This document shows, piece by piece, positions 47,286 through 56,652 of a stretch of DNA of 64,000 bases; the stretch's first letter is position 1, and the number at the start of each line of letters is the position of its first letter. Source of the DNA: Myxococcales bacterium (GTDB lineage Bacteria; Myxococcota; UBA727; JABDBI01). Both the position numbers and the translations under genes were made by a program. The DNA lies in contig CP060221.1 of assembly GCA_023898405.1 (NCBI GenBank), positions 62,001 to 126,000 of the forward strand, read 5' to 3'. The notes beneath the pieces were generated by a model. It was not told the origin of the DNA. It saw only the letters and a list, made by a program, of their open reading frames with translations, and did not search any database.

Positions 47286-49025
47286 TTAAAAAACACTTCT
47301 TGGATAACAACTTCTTTGCCAAGTCTGCTCGAGCGCCTTATCAATTCGATCGTGCTCAAGCCCGAGTTCAGACATTAATATTCTTGCTATTCGCAAACTT
47401 AACTCGAGCGTCTCAGGTACAACATATTTAGCGCCCAGTTCATGCAAAGGGTCAATATCTTTTATGTCGTTGGCGCGAAGTATAATGGGTAGCTTAGGCC
47501 ATTTTGTTTGAATTGAGCTGACTATAGTTTTAGCTGAATGTTTCTCGTCAATAGTAATTACGGCTGCTAAGGCAGTGTCTGCATGCACCAAACGCCACAG
47601 CTCAATATTTTTCGCATCGCCATAAATTACCGGGAATCCTCTTTTTTGCCAAAAGCGAACTTTTTGGGAATCATACTCAAGTGCAACGAAGGGAATGCCT
47701 TGCTCTTGCAAAATAGTACCCAAAATTTGTCCTATACGTCCAAATCCTGCGAGAATCACTATTTTTTCCAAATAGCTATTTTTTTGAATCACGTCATCAG
47801 TTGCAGCTAAACCACGAGTAATGAAGGGCGTCAATTCAAAAATTATTGGTGTAAGAAACATAGATAGGGCAGTTACTAAAAGAAAAAATTGCCCTTGTTC
47901 AGGATCGATAATTTTTGCAGCAAGCGCTACGCTGATTACCATAAAGGCAAACTCACCCGGCTGAGCTAGGTAGAGAGCCAGCTTCATTGCTTTTTCTTTT
48001 ATAATTTTAAAAAGTCTTGCTGTAATAAAAATGGTGAATGCTTTAATAATAAAAAGACCTATGACCCAAGAAAACAATAAAACTGGGTGCGTTACAATTT
48101 TCCATAAATCTATAATCATACCTATGGACATAAAAAAAACACCCAGCAGTAAGCTTTTCAAAGGACTTATGATGACTTCTACTTCGTAACGGAATTCTGT
48201 CTCAGCAATTAATAATCCTGCTAAAAAAGCTCCTAAAGCCCCCGACAGGCCTGCCAGAATAGTAATACTCGCACAGCTCGCCACCATTAAAAGTACAAAA
48301 GAACTCAGCCATTCCGGATTTCTGGCATTGCTGACCAAATTAAGTAATGGCCTTAAGAGCCATCTGCCCATAACGTATATGAACACAATTGCACAAATAG
48401 CCACCAGGATAGAGCCAAAAAGCAAATACAGTGTTTGCTGTCCAGCTTCGGGAGCAAAAGAACTAACGAGTACAAGGATAGGAACAACAGCAAGATCTTG
48501 CATGAGTAAGACAGAAAAGCACATGGTCCCAACTTTTTGGTGGTTCAATCGCTTTTCTGCCAGAAGCTGCATCACGATAGCTGTTGAGGAAAGAGCCAGG
48601 GATGTTCCTAATAAAATTGAAGTATAGGCATTGTTGCCTAATGCATACACGACAAGAAAAATGAGAGTTCCAGAAAATATTATCTGAGTGCTACCAAGCC
48701 CAAAAACATAAAGTTTGAGCTCCTGTAAACGCCTTAAAGAAAGTTCCAATCCAATCACAAACATAAGCGCAATGATTCCGAACTCTCCCAAAATCGAAAC
48801 ACTTGAAGTATCGGATACACTTAAATATTTGAACCAACTATTATCACTACTTAAACGGGCAAGACCGTAGGGACCTATGGCTATGCCACACACTAAATAT
48901 CCTAAGACCGGTGATAGGCGAATTCTTTGAAGCAAAGGAACTAAAATTCCTGCTACAGCGGAAAATAGAAAAATATGAGACATCATTTGAATTAATTCAT
49001 AGCTATGATCAGCAGAGTTGGGCAT
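47286..49025 (-). CDS. CPA2 cation:proton antiporter, KefB/YbaL type
   Basis: 579 residues. Residues 1-385 are about twelve membrane helices of the Na/H exchanger fold (GILVPLLQRIRLSPVLGYLV, LLLGVFFMSIGMIID). Residues about 400-570 are a cytosolic RCK/TrkA-N domain with GFGRIGQILG and an acidic Glu at the end of strand 2 that binds a nucleotide. It exchanges K+ or Na+ for protons. A second potassium system (trkH/trkA) lies eight kilobases downstream. Confidence 0.92.
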   Translation of the reverse strand: MPNSADHSYELIQMMSHIFLFSAVAGILVPLLQRIRLSPVLGYLVCGIAIGPYGLARLSSDNSWFKYLSVSDTSSVSILGEFGIIALMFVIGLELSLRRLQELKLYVFGLGSTQIIFSGTLIFLVVYALGNNAYTSILLGTSLALSSTAIVMQLLAEKRLNHQKVGTMCFSVLLMQDLAVVPILVLVSSFAPEAGQQTLYLLFGSILVAICAIVFIYVMGRWLLRPLLNLVSNARNPEWLSSFVLLMVASCASITILAGLSGALGAFLAGLLIAETEFRYEVEVIISPLKSLLLGVFFMSIGMIIDLWKIVTHPVLLFSWVIGLFIIKAFTIFITARLFKIIKEKAMKLALYLAQPGEFAFMVISVALAAKIIDPEQGQFFLLVTALSMFLTPIIFELTPFITRGLAATDDVIQKNSYLEKIVILAGFGRIGQILGTILQEQGIPFVALEYDSQKVRFWQKRGFPVIYGDAKNIELWRLVHADTALAAVITIDEKHSAKTIVSSIQTKWPKLPIILRANDIKDIDPLHELGAKYVVPETLELSLRIARILMSELGLEHDRIDKALEQTWQRSCYPRSVF

Positions 49026-49305
49026 GAAGTAGGCCTTAGCTCAGAAAGCGAATATGGGGTCGATACTTTCAACAACTTCAATTCTAATTAGAAATGTTTG
49101 CGCTGATCCAATTTTTTAGAGACTATAAAAAAACTCATGGAAGAAACAAAAGTAAATAAGACAATACGAAGTTTATTTTTATCACCAACAGGCCTTTGAT
49201 TGATTAAAGCCCGAGCTATTTATGGCTCAGGCTAAGTGCGTATTTATTTTAAAAAATATTTTACAACTAAGACAGATACGTTTTTTTACAAAGACACTTT
49301 AGCAT

Positions 49306-49440
49306 TTACTTCTTTTTGCTATCACTTCCTTTTTTTTGACTAACTTCTGAACGTGATTTTTCGCTTGTTTTCTGACCAGATTGTCCACCTTTAGCGACTG
49401 GAGCTTTTTGAACCTTTTTACCTTGAATCTTTTCAACCAT
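49306..49440 (-). CDS. Small Lys-rich protein (44 residues)
   Basis: MVEKIQGKKVQKAP start, AKGGQSGQKTSEKSRS middle, SKKK end: 13 Lys in 44 residues, no hydrophobic core. An excellent AAGGAG site (49446-49451) sits five bases before the ATG at 49440, which is why I call it. Such small basic, disordered proteins can bind nucleic acid or ribosomes; function unknown. It lies in a 734-base gap between the antiporter and a secreted protein. Confidence 0.6.
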   Translation of the reverse strand: MVEKIQGKKVQKAPVAKGGQSGQKTSEKSRSEVSQKKGSDSKKK

Positions 49441-49759
49441 ACTGTCTCCTTATTTCATCTCTCCACCACGATAATTATTTTTTTGCCCTTTATTTATCTG
49501 CCTTAAGAACAACTCTCGAGGTGGAATAAAAAGATTCTATAAGAGGTAAAAAAAAATACCATTAATTTAAAAAATATTTTGCTATCTGTGCGATTGATGA
49601 GAGGAAAGTTAAAATTTTTATTAATTTTTCGCTTGTGATAATAAATTATCCCAAAATTGCAAAGCGCTCATAAAAAATATGGAGATTTTGAAAGGTTATA
49701 ACTAAGCAAATAAGACAATGAAGAGCCTATTGCTCATTCATTGTCTTGTCTAAAAAATC
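49441..49759 (-). other. Intergenic with a long hairpin
   Basis: 319 bases. AAGACAATGAA...GAGC at 49711-49725 pairs with GCTC...TTCATTGTCTT at 49732-49747, about fifteen base pairs with one bulge. It lies 13 bases past the stop of the secreted gene at 49760 and could stop or stabilise its transcript, though no T tract follows. The left part holds the promoter and ribosome site of the Lys-rich small gene. Confidence 0.5.
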
Positions 49760-50620
49760 TTACATAAAGTAAGCAAAGATTTTACCGATCGCTTTAAGAC
49801 CTGCTTTTACAGCTTCTACTTCTTCTGGTTTATACACTGAATAATTATCGATATAGTGTTGGCCAACCCATCTAACTGCTTCAGCTATCTTTTTTAAAGC
49901 ATTACCTTTTTCAGTATCGTCCTGAGGAGTTGCATCTGGATCAACTCTAAGTACGTGTTCTGCTATATCGAGCAAAGTTTTCGCTCCTGCTAAGGCACCA
50001 GATACAGTATATGAATTACCTAAAACGGCGGTTGCGATAGAGATGGCAAGTCCAGGAATTACGGGCACCCCAAAAGCTGCTCCAAGGATTGAAGAAGTAG
50101 CGCCAATTATTGAACCTGCTATTTTAACAATCTTACCAACTACCTTTGGATCAATCTTACTCAGAGTTTCATTTACGGCAACCAGTGCATCCGCAAGACT
50201 ATTACGAAACCCTGGCATCTTTTCATCAAGTTTTTCTTGAAAAGCATCGTACTTTTCTCGAGCGTAGTCTTTCGAATTATAATACTTTTCCAAGCCCTTA
50301 TTTATTGCACTAGTAGCTTTATCTTTAAGAGAGCCAAAAATATAACGAGCTGCTGATTCATCAAGCACAAGATTTCCGTCATCATTTTTTAGCGTGTTAT
50401 AAGCACTCTCATTAAGCAAAATTTCATTCATGAGTTCTTTTGCTATCAGCGCTGATGTATCACTAAGATCGCCAAGTTTGATTTGTTCATCTAGAATATT
50501 CATTACTTGCTTAAAGCCAAGTTCATCTTGTTTTTCAGCCGCATAAATTTCTGCTGAAAACACGAGGGGAGTTAAAACACTCGCAACCACAAATAGTTTT
50601 TTAAAATTCAATAAATTCAC
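49760..50620 (-). CDS. Secreted protein with a glycine-rich hydrophobic core
   Basis: 286 residues; signal peptide (FVVASVLTPLVFSAEIYAA). Helical N-terminal half, then a Gly/Ala-rich hydrophobic segment at about 165-215 (IAGSIIGATSSILGAAFGVP, SGALAGAKTLL) and a charged C-terminal part. Similar glycine-zipper-like segments occur in membrane-inserting toxins and bacteriocins, but no family is recognised, so a pore-forming role is speculation. A hairpin follows the stop. Confidence 0.65.
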   Translation of the reverse strand: MNLLNFKKLFVVASVLTPLVFSAEIYAAEKQDELGFKQVMNILDEQIKLGDLSDTSALIAKELMNEILLNESAYNTLKNDDGNLVLDESAARYIFGSLKDKATSAINKGLEKYYNSKDYAREKYDAFQEKLDEKMPGFRNSLADALVAVNETLSKIDPKVVGKIVKIAGSIIGATSSILGAAFGVPVIPGLAISIATAVLGNSYTVSGALAGAKTLLDIAEHVLRVDPDATPQDDTEKGNALKKIAEAVRWVGQHYIDNYSVYKPEEVEAVKAGLKAIGKIFAYFM

Positions 50621-50793
50621 GCTAATAACCTCACATTTATATTGCTCTGCATTTACTTACTATTGCCTTCTTATTGGGGCACTGATTTTCAATAAAAAAT
50701 AAGAAAAAATTGTCTATTGAGCCAAATCCATTGATTTTTAAATAAATTCTCCACACAGAGCGCTTATTTGCTTGCGTTACTCTTGGGGGGGAT

Positions 50794-52335
50794 ATGCTTT
50801 TGCAAAAAATGGGATGCTATCAAAGGCTTATTATTTTGACATTTTTTGTTTTGTTATTTTTAAATAAAAATGCGCTCGCAGGGTACAGGCTTGCGTGCCG
50901 ATACTTTGACACAACAAGTTCTTCGCAAAATACATCATTTTTGCATCCGGGGCTGCCATGGCTTTGGGCAAGAGGGGAGCAAAATGAATATATTTATGTG
51001 GAAGGCAAAAAAATAGATGGATTTTTTGAAGTATCTTCTATGAATGGTAAATCATCATTGCCTTTTAGTAAATTCCGTCCTGTTATTTATGAAAACTCCT
51101 CAGAGGGCGCCAAAAAATATTGCAAAAATGCTTTACGAAAGGCTTTTCCACATTCCTACTACAAAAAAAGAATATTGAACGTTGCTGTTAAATCTTCCTT
51201 TCTTTCCATGAATTTTCTTTCCCCCGTCTTTTCAACTAATAATCAACAACAAGGAGGCGAGATTGACCGTGTCGTTATTTTTGGTGACAGTTTATCGGAC
51301 CAGGGAAATCTCAAAAATTGGCTAAGGGTATTTCCTCCTGAACCATATTTTGCAGGTCGTTTCAGCAATGGACCCAACTGGGTTGATTATATGCAAATGG
51401 TTACGGGAGTAGCCATACAAAATTGGGCAGTGGGAGGCTCTCTTTCATCTCCACATTTGGATGATGAATTCGATCAATTGACTTTCAAGGAGAGTGCCTA
51501 TTTGTCTGCGCAACTAGCAATAACTGGAAATATCGGCAACGAAATTGAAAAATATAAGAAGCTTATTAATGAGGAAACTATCAAAAAAATTGACTCAACA
51601 TTATTTGTTATTTGGATTGGCGGGAATGACTATTTCACTTGGCTCGATTCTGTAAAAGATGCAGATATATTTATCGATGTTCCAAATAATCCACGAGCTG
51701 GCTCTAACACCATTATTAACGCAGTTACTCGAAGTATTGATAGTCATCTAAGAACCTTGTATAAAGCTGGTGCACGAAAATTTATGGTTGTGAATTTACC
51801 TGATTTGGGCACAACCCCAAAAATACTCGACAACAAAAGTTATCATCTCAACATTAAAGAGCCCGCGAGCAAGAGAGTCATAAGTTTATCTGAAGGGTTA
51901 ACTAGAATTAGCAAAACTCACAATTATTTACTTAAACAAATAGCAAATGCTTTTAGGGATGAATACAGCGACACTAAGCTCACCATTATTGAGGCTGATA
52001 GGGTAATGGAAGACAGTTTTGAGTTATTGGAACAATTTTCCAAGGCTAAAGAATTAGATTTCGGATTTGATAAAACTTTTGTTAAGGAGTTTTACCATGA
52101 GCAAAAGTTTTCAATAATTAACAAAGCCTGCTACACATCTAAATTCTTTTCAACTCCAACGAAATTTACATGTGAAGCCCCAAACTCAAAACTGTTTTGG
52201 GATAGTATTCATCCTACTACTTATCCTCATTGTTTATTCGCAAATTATATCCACAAGAATTTATCCAAAGTAGGATTTTTTTATACGGCTTCGACCAAGG
52301 ATTACTTAGGTATTTGCAATCCAGAACTTCTTTAA
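50794..52335 (+). CDS. Secreted GDSL (SGNH) lipase/acyltransferase
   Basis: 513 residues; poly-G ribosome site, signal peptide (RLIILTFFVLLFLNKNALA), a family-specific N-terminal region of about 130 residues, then the SGNH domain: Ser166 in VVIFGDSLSD, Gly in NWAVGGS, Asn in IWIGGNDYF, and Asp470/His473 in DSIHPTTYPH. The long N-terminal extension recalls thermolabile-hemolysin, PlaA and SseJ enzymes, secreted phospholipase/cholesterol acyltransferases of pathogens. Substrate inferred, not shown. Confidence 0.88.
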   Translation: MLLQKMGCYQRLIILTFFVLLFLNKNALAGYRLACRYFDTTSSSQNTSFLHPGLPWLWARGEQNEYIYVEGKKIDGFFEVSSMNGKSSLPFSKFRPVIYENSSEGAKKYCKNALRKAFPHSYYKKRILNVAVKSSFLSMNFLSPVFSTNNQQQGGEIDRVVIFGDSLSDQGNLKNWLRVFPPEPYFAGRFSNGPNWVDYMQMVTGVAIQNWAVGGSLSSPHLDDEFDQLTFKESAYLSAQLAITGNIGNEIEKYKKLINEETIKKIDSTLFVIWIGGNDYFTWLDSVKDADIFIDVPNNPRAGSNTIINAVTRSIDSHLRTLYKAGARKFMVVNLPDLGTTPKILDNKSYHLNIKEPASKRVISLSEGLTRISKTHNYLLKQIANAFRDEYSDTKLTIIEADRVMEDSFELLEQFSKAKELDFGFDKTFVKEFYHEQKFSIINKACYTSKFFSTPTKFTCEAPNSKLFWDSIHPTTYPHCLFANYIHKNLSKVGFFYTASTKDYLGICNPELL

Positions 52336-52342
52336 ATAACTA

Positions 52343-52384
52343 GCAGACACTCTCTGCGGCAGCCAGTGCTAGAGGAGTGTCTGC
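52343..52384 (+). terminator. Terminator-like hairpin after the GDSL gene
   Basis: Arms GCAGACACTC and GAGTGTCTGC (ten perfect pairs, extended by TCT/AGA with a bulge), then ATTATTATTATT. It starts eight bases after the stop. The T run is interrupted but the stem is strong. Confidence 0.65.
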
Positions 52385-52411
52385 ATTATTATTATTGGGT
52401 TAAGTAATGTT

Positions 52412-52555
52412 TTAATTTCCTAAAAGAAGAGCTTCATTTTTTGGTTTCCAATAAAAGTTAACATAATGCTGATTATGGGTTTTAACATGCAGGCTTTCCT
52501 GCTTATTAAGTAATGTTGTTAATGCATTATTTGCTGAAACTTTCTTTTTGCTCAT
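52412..52555 (-). CDS. Possible 47-residue protein
   Basis: Open frame MSKKKVSANNALTTLLNK to KPKNEALLLGN between a hairpin and a secreted gene. Polar, no signal peptide. Ribosome site weak (TTTAGAA). Its protein-like composition is the only support. Confidence 0.3.
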   Translation of the reverse strand: MSKKKVSANNALTTLLNKQESLHVKTHNQHYVNFYWKPKNEALLLGN

Positions 52556-52653
52556 TTCTAAACATTTAACTCTAATAATTATTAAGCTTCATCCCCTACA
52601 AAATTAGTGTCACTTACGCAAGGCTTAATAGTAGTCTTGTCGTTGCTGGCATA

Positions 52654-53097
52654 TCAAAGCTCAAAAATTTTTTCCAAGCTATTATCGCCATCATAAAAGT
52701 CTCGCAATAATTTCAAAAGTTCTTGTTTGGTACGCTCTACATAACTTTTTGTTTGTCTGATGAGCTGCGGATTTCTATCTTTGTAATTGCGCTCGACCTG
52801 TTCCGTCCGATATAAAGCGCGCTCTAGCTCATTCGCTTTACTTAGTGTTTGCCCTAAAAGTTTATAAATTTTGTGAAAATTTTTATCATCTTTATTTTTC
52901 CTAAGCTCAATTTGCTTATCACGTAAGCCCCTGATTAACTCCTTAATATGAATTATGTCCATATTATTAAGGAAGTATTCTTTATTAAAAAGCCAAGCGA
53001 GCTCATCAGACAAACTAAGCCGGCCAGCCGAAGTCAAAGACTCAAGTGACAACAAAAAAGACACTAACAAGATAAAAGTAAATAGGTATTTTTCCAT
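52654..53097 (-). CDS. Small secreted helical protein, unknown function
   Basis: 147 residues from ATG 53097; a GTG four codons earlier is also possible. Signal peptide (YLFTFILLVSFLLSLESLTSA), then amphipathic, charged helices likely to form coiled coils (IKELIRGLRDKQIELRKN, KANELERALYRTEQVERNY). No family recognised. Confidence 0.6.
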   Translation of the reverse strand: MEKYLFTFILLVSFLLSLESLTSAGRLSLSDELAWLFNKEYFLNNMDIIHIKELIRGLRDKQIELRKNKDDKNFHKIYKLLGQTLSKANELERALYRTEQVERNYKDRNPQLIRQTKSYVERTKQELLKLLRDFYDGDNSLEKIFEL

Positions 53098-53151
53098 AGA
53101 GCTTACCACTCAAAATAAAAGAGCAAGCTCTATCTAATAAATTTCCTATAC

Positions 53152-54204
53152 TTAGGCAGCTTCTTTAATATAATCCATAATAAAAGAGCTAACTTCGGTG
53201 CTTGTATGTCTTCCGCCTAGATCTGGAGTGCAAACAGATTTTTCAATGGCAAAAGTTACCGACTTTTCGATAAGGCCTTTGAGATCACTAAAGCCCAAAT
53301 ACTCAAGCATCATGCCAAGAGATAAAAACATTGCAAAAGGATTAGCGGTATTTTTTCCAACCAGGTTGGGTGCAGATCCATGCACTGGTTCAAATAATGC
53401 TACTGTTTTAGGGTTTATGTTGGCACTCGCAGCAACACCTAGGCCGCCCACGAGCCCAGCGCCTAAATCACTCAGAATATCACCGAAGAGATTTGAGGTT
53501 ACAATCACTTCAAAATTTTCAGGTGACTGAACCATTTGCATGGCAGCCACATCAACAAAGAGATGTTCCGCTTTCACCTGTGGGTATTCTTTTGCTTTGG
53601 ATTTGAAAACTCGCTGCCACAAACTTCCACCGAATTTTATGGCATTTGATTTATCAACTAAACATACGCGTTTACGATTCATTTTTGTTGCATAAAGAAA
53701 TGCAGATTCAATGATGCGTTCAACTCCCTTATAACTATGAATACTTTCATCAATCGCTATTTCATCTGTTGAACCTTGATTAATTGCTCCGCCAACAGCA
53801 CCATAAATGTCTTGGGTATTTTCTCTAAAAATAGCGATATCCACATCACATTGCTTCTTTAAAGTAGACAATCGCGGGTGCAATAATTTTACGGGTCTAA
53901 AATTAATGTAGAGCTCTAGTTTAGTTCTTAACCCAAGCAAGATTGCTCTACCATGAGCCATATCAGGTATCCTCGGGTCACCCAGGGCTCCAAATAAAAT
54001 TGCATCGTACTTGTTTGGTATCTGCTCTAATTCTCCTTCAGGTATGCCCTCTTTATATCTTAGCCAGCGCTCCGCTCCCCAATCGACCTCTGTCACAGCA
54101 ATCCCAAAATCATATTTTTTCGACAATAATTGGAGGAGCTGTTGAGCATGGCTTGTAACTTCAGGCCCAATGCCATCACCAGGAATCATTAATATATTTT
54201 TCAT
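53152..54204 (-). CDS. Isopropylmalate/isocitrate dehydrogenase-family enzyme
   Basis: 350 residues of beta-decarboxylating dehydrogenase fold: IPGDGIGPEVT start, LLGLRTKLELYINFRPVK substrate helix, RENTQDIYG, SNLFGDILSDLGAG metal site, EPVHGSAPNLVGK cofactor loop, and TPDLGG near the end. The Leu-rich ILLGLR helix favours 3-isopropylmalate or tartrate-type over isocitrate, which has Ser there. No leuA, leuC or leuD is adjacent, so I withhold a gene symbol. Divergent from a secreted gene. Confidence 0.88.
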   Translation of the reverse strand: MKNILMIPGDGIGPEVTSHAQQLLQLLSKKYDFGIAVTEVDWGAERWLRYKEGIPEGELEQIPNKYDAILFGALGDPRIPDMAHGRAILLGLRTKLELYINFRPVKLLHPRLSTLKKQCDVDIAIFRENTQDIYGAVGGAINQGSTDEIAIDESIHSYKGVERIIESAFLYATKMNRKRVCLVDKSNAIKFGGSLWQRVFKSKAKEYPQVKAEHLFVDVAAMQMVQSPENFEVIVTSNLFGDILSDLGAGLVGGLGVAASANINPKTVALFEPVHGSAPNLVGKNTANPFAMFLSLGMMLEYLGFSDLKGLIEKSVTFAIEKSVCTPDLGGRHTSTEVSSFIMDYIKEAA

Positions 54205-54278
54205 CTTTTTTCCCTTTGAATAACCGCCAAAGCTTATCTCAACGTACTAAAAATAAAAAACTGAGGAGTGCTGCCACA

Positions 54279-54722
54279 ATGAAAAAATTATTTGTTCTAC
54301 TCGTGATCTACACCTTCAATATTAACGCGTCTGCACCTAATTTCTACGAGTGCACTGGAGAAAACATTCAAATAAGCTACTACACCGGCAGCACTGTTCA
54401 CCCGGCAGAGCTCCATATTGCTATCAAAGATCAAAAGGAAATTATCAGGCAAGGAAAAGCCATCATAGAGTCTCCAAGTATTTTAGGCCCTGTTATATCT
54501 ATCGAGCGCCGAGATTCCCCACAGGAAGGAAACGATTATGACGCCCTACTCATTCCTGATGTAAATATCATTGATGAAAAAGAAAAAGTTGAATTTATAT
54601 CGTTCTTTTTTAAATATACCCATAAAAATGATTCTGAGGGCTCAAGCCATGTCGATGGGCTTATAAATGAAGTAAAAGAATTTCAACCAATACACTGTGC
54701 TGCTTCAAGACTTTTCCTCTAA
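54279..54722 (+). CDS. Small secreted protein, unknown function
   Basis: 147 residues from ATG 54279, chosen because GAGGAG precedes it and it begins the signal peptide (KKLFVLLVIYTFNINA); the frame is open to 54216. Mature part YECTGENIQISYYTGSTVHP with paired Cys at each end, otherwise unremarkable. The last 18 bases overlap the convergent sensor gene. Confidence 0.6.
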   Translation: MKKLFVLLVIYTFNINASAPNFYECTGENIQISYYTGSTVHPAELHIAIKDQKEIIRQGKAIIESPSILGPVISIERRDSPQEGNDYDALLIPDVNIIDEKEKVEFISFFFKYTHKNDSEGSSHVDGLINEVKEFQPIHCAASRLFL

Positions 54723-55940
54723 TGTAGCAATGCTATCAGATTTGTTAAGTACAAGCACTGCTCTAGAAACTTCGCCATCTCTGTTTCTGACAACCCCGAT
54801 TCGTGCATGTCTAGAAAAAGAACGACCATCTGATAGCTCAATCTCTACTAAAAGAGACTCATCCTGGCCATCACCACTAAATGCTTTTTCCAAAGCTTTC
54901 TTAGTGCTAGGGCAATACATACAATCGCTTAGATAAGTTCCTTCCATCTGATGTTGCGGTATAGCAAGCAAAGCAGATGCAGCTTCATTTGTATAACTGA
55001 TCTTCAAATTTCTATCGACAATAAATACTGGCTCATCCACTCGTTTTATGACTGAACGTAGAATATTACGCAACTCAAACAACTTAGAAGATTTTTTACC
55101 ATCTATTTCTTCTTTACGAGCAAAAAGCGTTCTTAGGCTTTTTGCTAGTACTGAGACTTCATCTTGGCCAGCAATATTAATATCTTTGAAATGACCCGCT
55201 TCGATCTTGCCCACCATTTGACGTAGCCTTGTTAATGGTCTGACAATCCAGCCTGGAATAAAGCCTACAAAAATAGGAATGGAGCACACCAACACCAAAA
55301 ATAAAATTAATTGATCTCGGCCAACTTTGGAAAGAGCTCCCAGAGTCAGCTGCCGTTCAGAACGGGCATGTATGACTACTTGCTTTTCTATAGCTTTTAT
55401 TTCCCGCAACAATGACATTATACTTAAACGTACTGACGCCATAGAGCTATAATTAGCTATAGATCTTTTTATTGAGCTATCAAGCCTTGATGCAAGCCCC
55501 GGCAAAAAATCTCGTGGTCCAATATTTATTTCTTCAGGTCTCTGCAGCACCAAGGCAGTAATCGCTTTTTTTACGTCTTCAGAAGCTACAATCGCGGCTT
55601 GTCCGTTTTCAAATTCTTGTTCAACCACATATTCCCACAACGCGACATCGAGCTCTTTTATCCTGATTTTTGTTTCTAATATAAGCCGTCCGTAATTATC
55701 ATAGTCACTTAATAATGAAGCATGGTAGCCCACATTTTCAGTACGCATAACACCGACAAGCAATATAGGAATGGTCAGAAAAAAAACTGCAGCAAGAGCA
55801 AGACGAGAGCGAGAACGAATTGTTGGTCCTGAGCTTAAAAAACCAATAAATTCTACATTCTTAGGTGGAGTTAAAAGTGTGCGTGCAGCAACTGAAATCT
55901 TTGAAAGAATGCGACTTCTATTATCATCAAAGCTTGTCAT
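54705..55940 (-). CDS. HAMP-PAS membrane sensor without kinase
   Basis: 411 residues: cytosolic N-terminus, membrane helix at about 47-66, a helical periplasmic part of about 150 residues, a second helix near 218-240, HAMP (RPLTRLRQMVGKIEAGHF, then DEVSVLAKSLRTL), and a PAS domain (DEPVFIVDRNLKISYTN) with CMYC and a terminal ARIGVVRNRDG strand. No histidine kinase, cyclase or chemotaxis domain follows. It is the last gene of psd-trkH-trkA-sensor, nine bases after trkA, so it may tune potassium uptake (inference). Confidence 0.8.
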   Translation of the reverse strand: MTSFDDNRSRILSKISVAARTLLTPPKNVEFIGFLSSGPTIRSRSRLALAAVFFLTIPILLVGVMRTENVGYHASLLSDYDNYGRLILETKIRIKELDVALWEYVVEQEFENGQAAIVASEDVKKAITALVLQRPEEINIGPRDFLPGLASRLDSSIKRSIANYSSMASVRLSIMSLLREIKAIEKQVVIHARSERQLTLGALSKVGRDQLILFLVLVCSIPIFVGFIPGWIVRPLTRLRQMVGKIEAGHFKDINIAGQDEVSVLAKSLRTLFARKEEIDGKKSSKLFELRNILRSVIKRVDEPVFIVDRNLKISYTNEAASALLAIPQHQMEGTYLSDCMYCPSTKKALEKAFSGDGQDESLLVEIELSDGRSFSRHARIGVVRNRDGEVSRAVLVLNKSDSIATLEEKS

Positions 55941-55949
55941 TATATTCGA

Positions 55950-56642
55950 CTATTCCTTACGAGCGACTAATTCAATCTGACTTTGATTACCCACAATAAT
56001 CAAAATATCATCTTCATTAATAACGTTATCAAGATCGGGTATTGGTAGCAAAATGAGTTCTTCATGCACTTCTCCCCTATCATCAACACTGCGTTTTGGC
56101 TGCTGAATACCAATAACAGCAATACGAAAATGATCGTGAAAACATGCTTCGCGAAGAGTTTTACCGACTAAGTCTTCACGAGGCCTGACATTCGCTACTA
56201 CTTGTCCGGTAGAAAGTGTCACCTGATCAAGCACGCCCGAAGCTATCAATGATTTTGCCAGCTGCTCACCCATTTGTTTTTCAGGGTAAATAACTCTCGT
56301 TGCACCAACACGAGAAAGTATTCTGCTGTGGTGCTCTGAAGCTGATCGAACAATAATTCTTCCCACTCCCAGATCGCTCAGCGCTGCACAACAAATTACG
56401 CTTGCTTCTAAGTCATCCTCTCCAAGCGCAACGATAGCAGTATCCGCTCTTCCCGCTCCGACTGTTCTTAAGGCATCAATATCAGTTGCATCAAGACATA
56501 TTGCTTGTCCAACATTATTTTTTACAAGCTCTACTCGATTTTGATCGGCATCAATAGCAATGACGTCACCTCCACCTTCATAGAGTACACTTGCTGTTGA
56601 ACGACCAAATTGACCGAGTCCAATAACCACAAATAATTTCAA
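55950..56642 (-). CDS. trkA: TrkA/KtrA-family potassium-uptake regulator
   Basis: 230 residues: RCK_N Rossmann domain with VIGLGQFGRSTASVL and DADQNRVE, then an RCK_C domain (about 140-230, VRPREDLVGKTLREACF). Binds NAD(H)/ATP-type nucleotides and gates the TrkH/KtrB channel. One RCK unit rather than the double unit of E. coli TrkA, so the KtrA type. Ten bases from trkH. Confidence 0.92.
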   Translation of the reverse strand: MKLFVVIGLGQFGRSTASVLYEGGGDVIAIDADQNRVELVKNNVGQAICLDATDIDALRTVGAGRADTAIVALGEDDLEASVICCAALSDLGVGRIIVRSASEHHSRILSRVGATRVIYPEKQMGEQLAKSLIASGVLDQVTLSTGQVVANVRPREDLVGKTLREACFHDHFRIAVIGIQQPKRSVDDRGEVHEELILLPIPDLDNVINEDDILIIVGNQSQIELVARKE

Positions 56643-56652
56643 GCTAACTCTC

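Noticed and set aside
47126..47359. Minus-strand frame of 77 codons overlapping the end of the antiporter gene
   Set aside because: No ribosome site, overlaps a real gene by 74 bases, sequence not protein-like.
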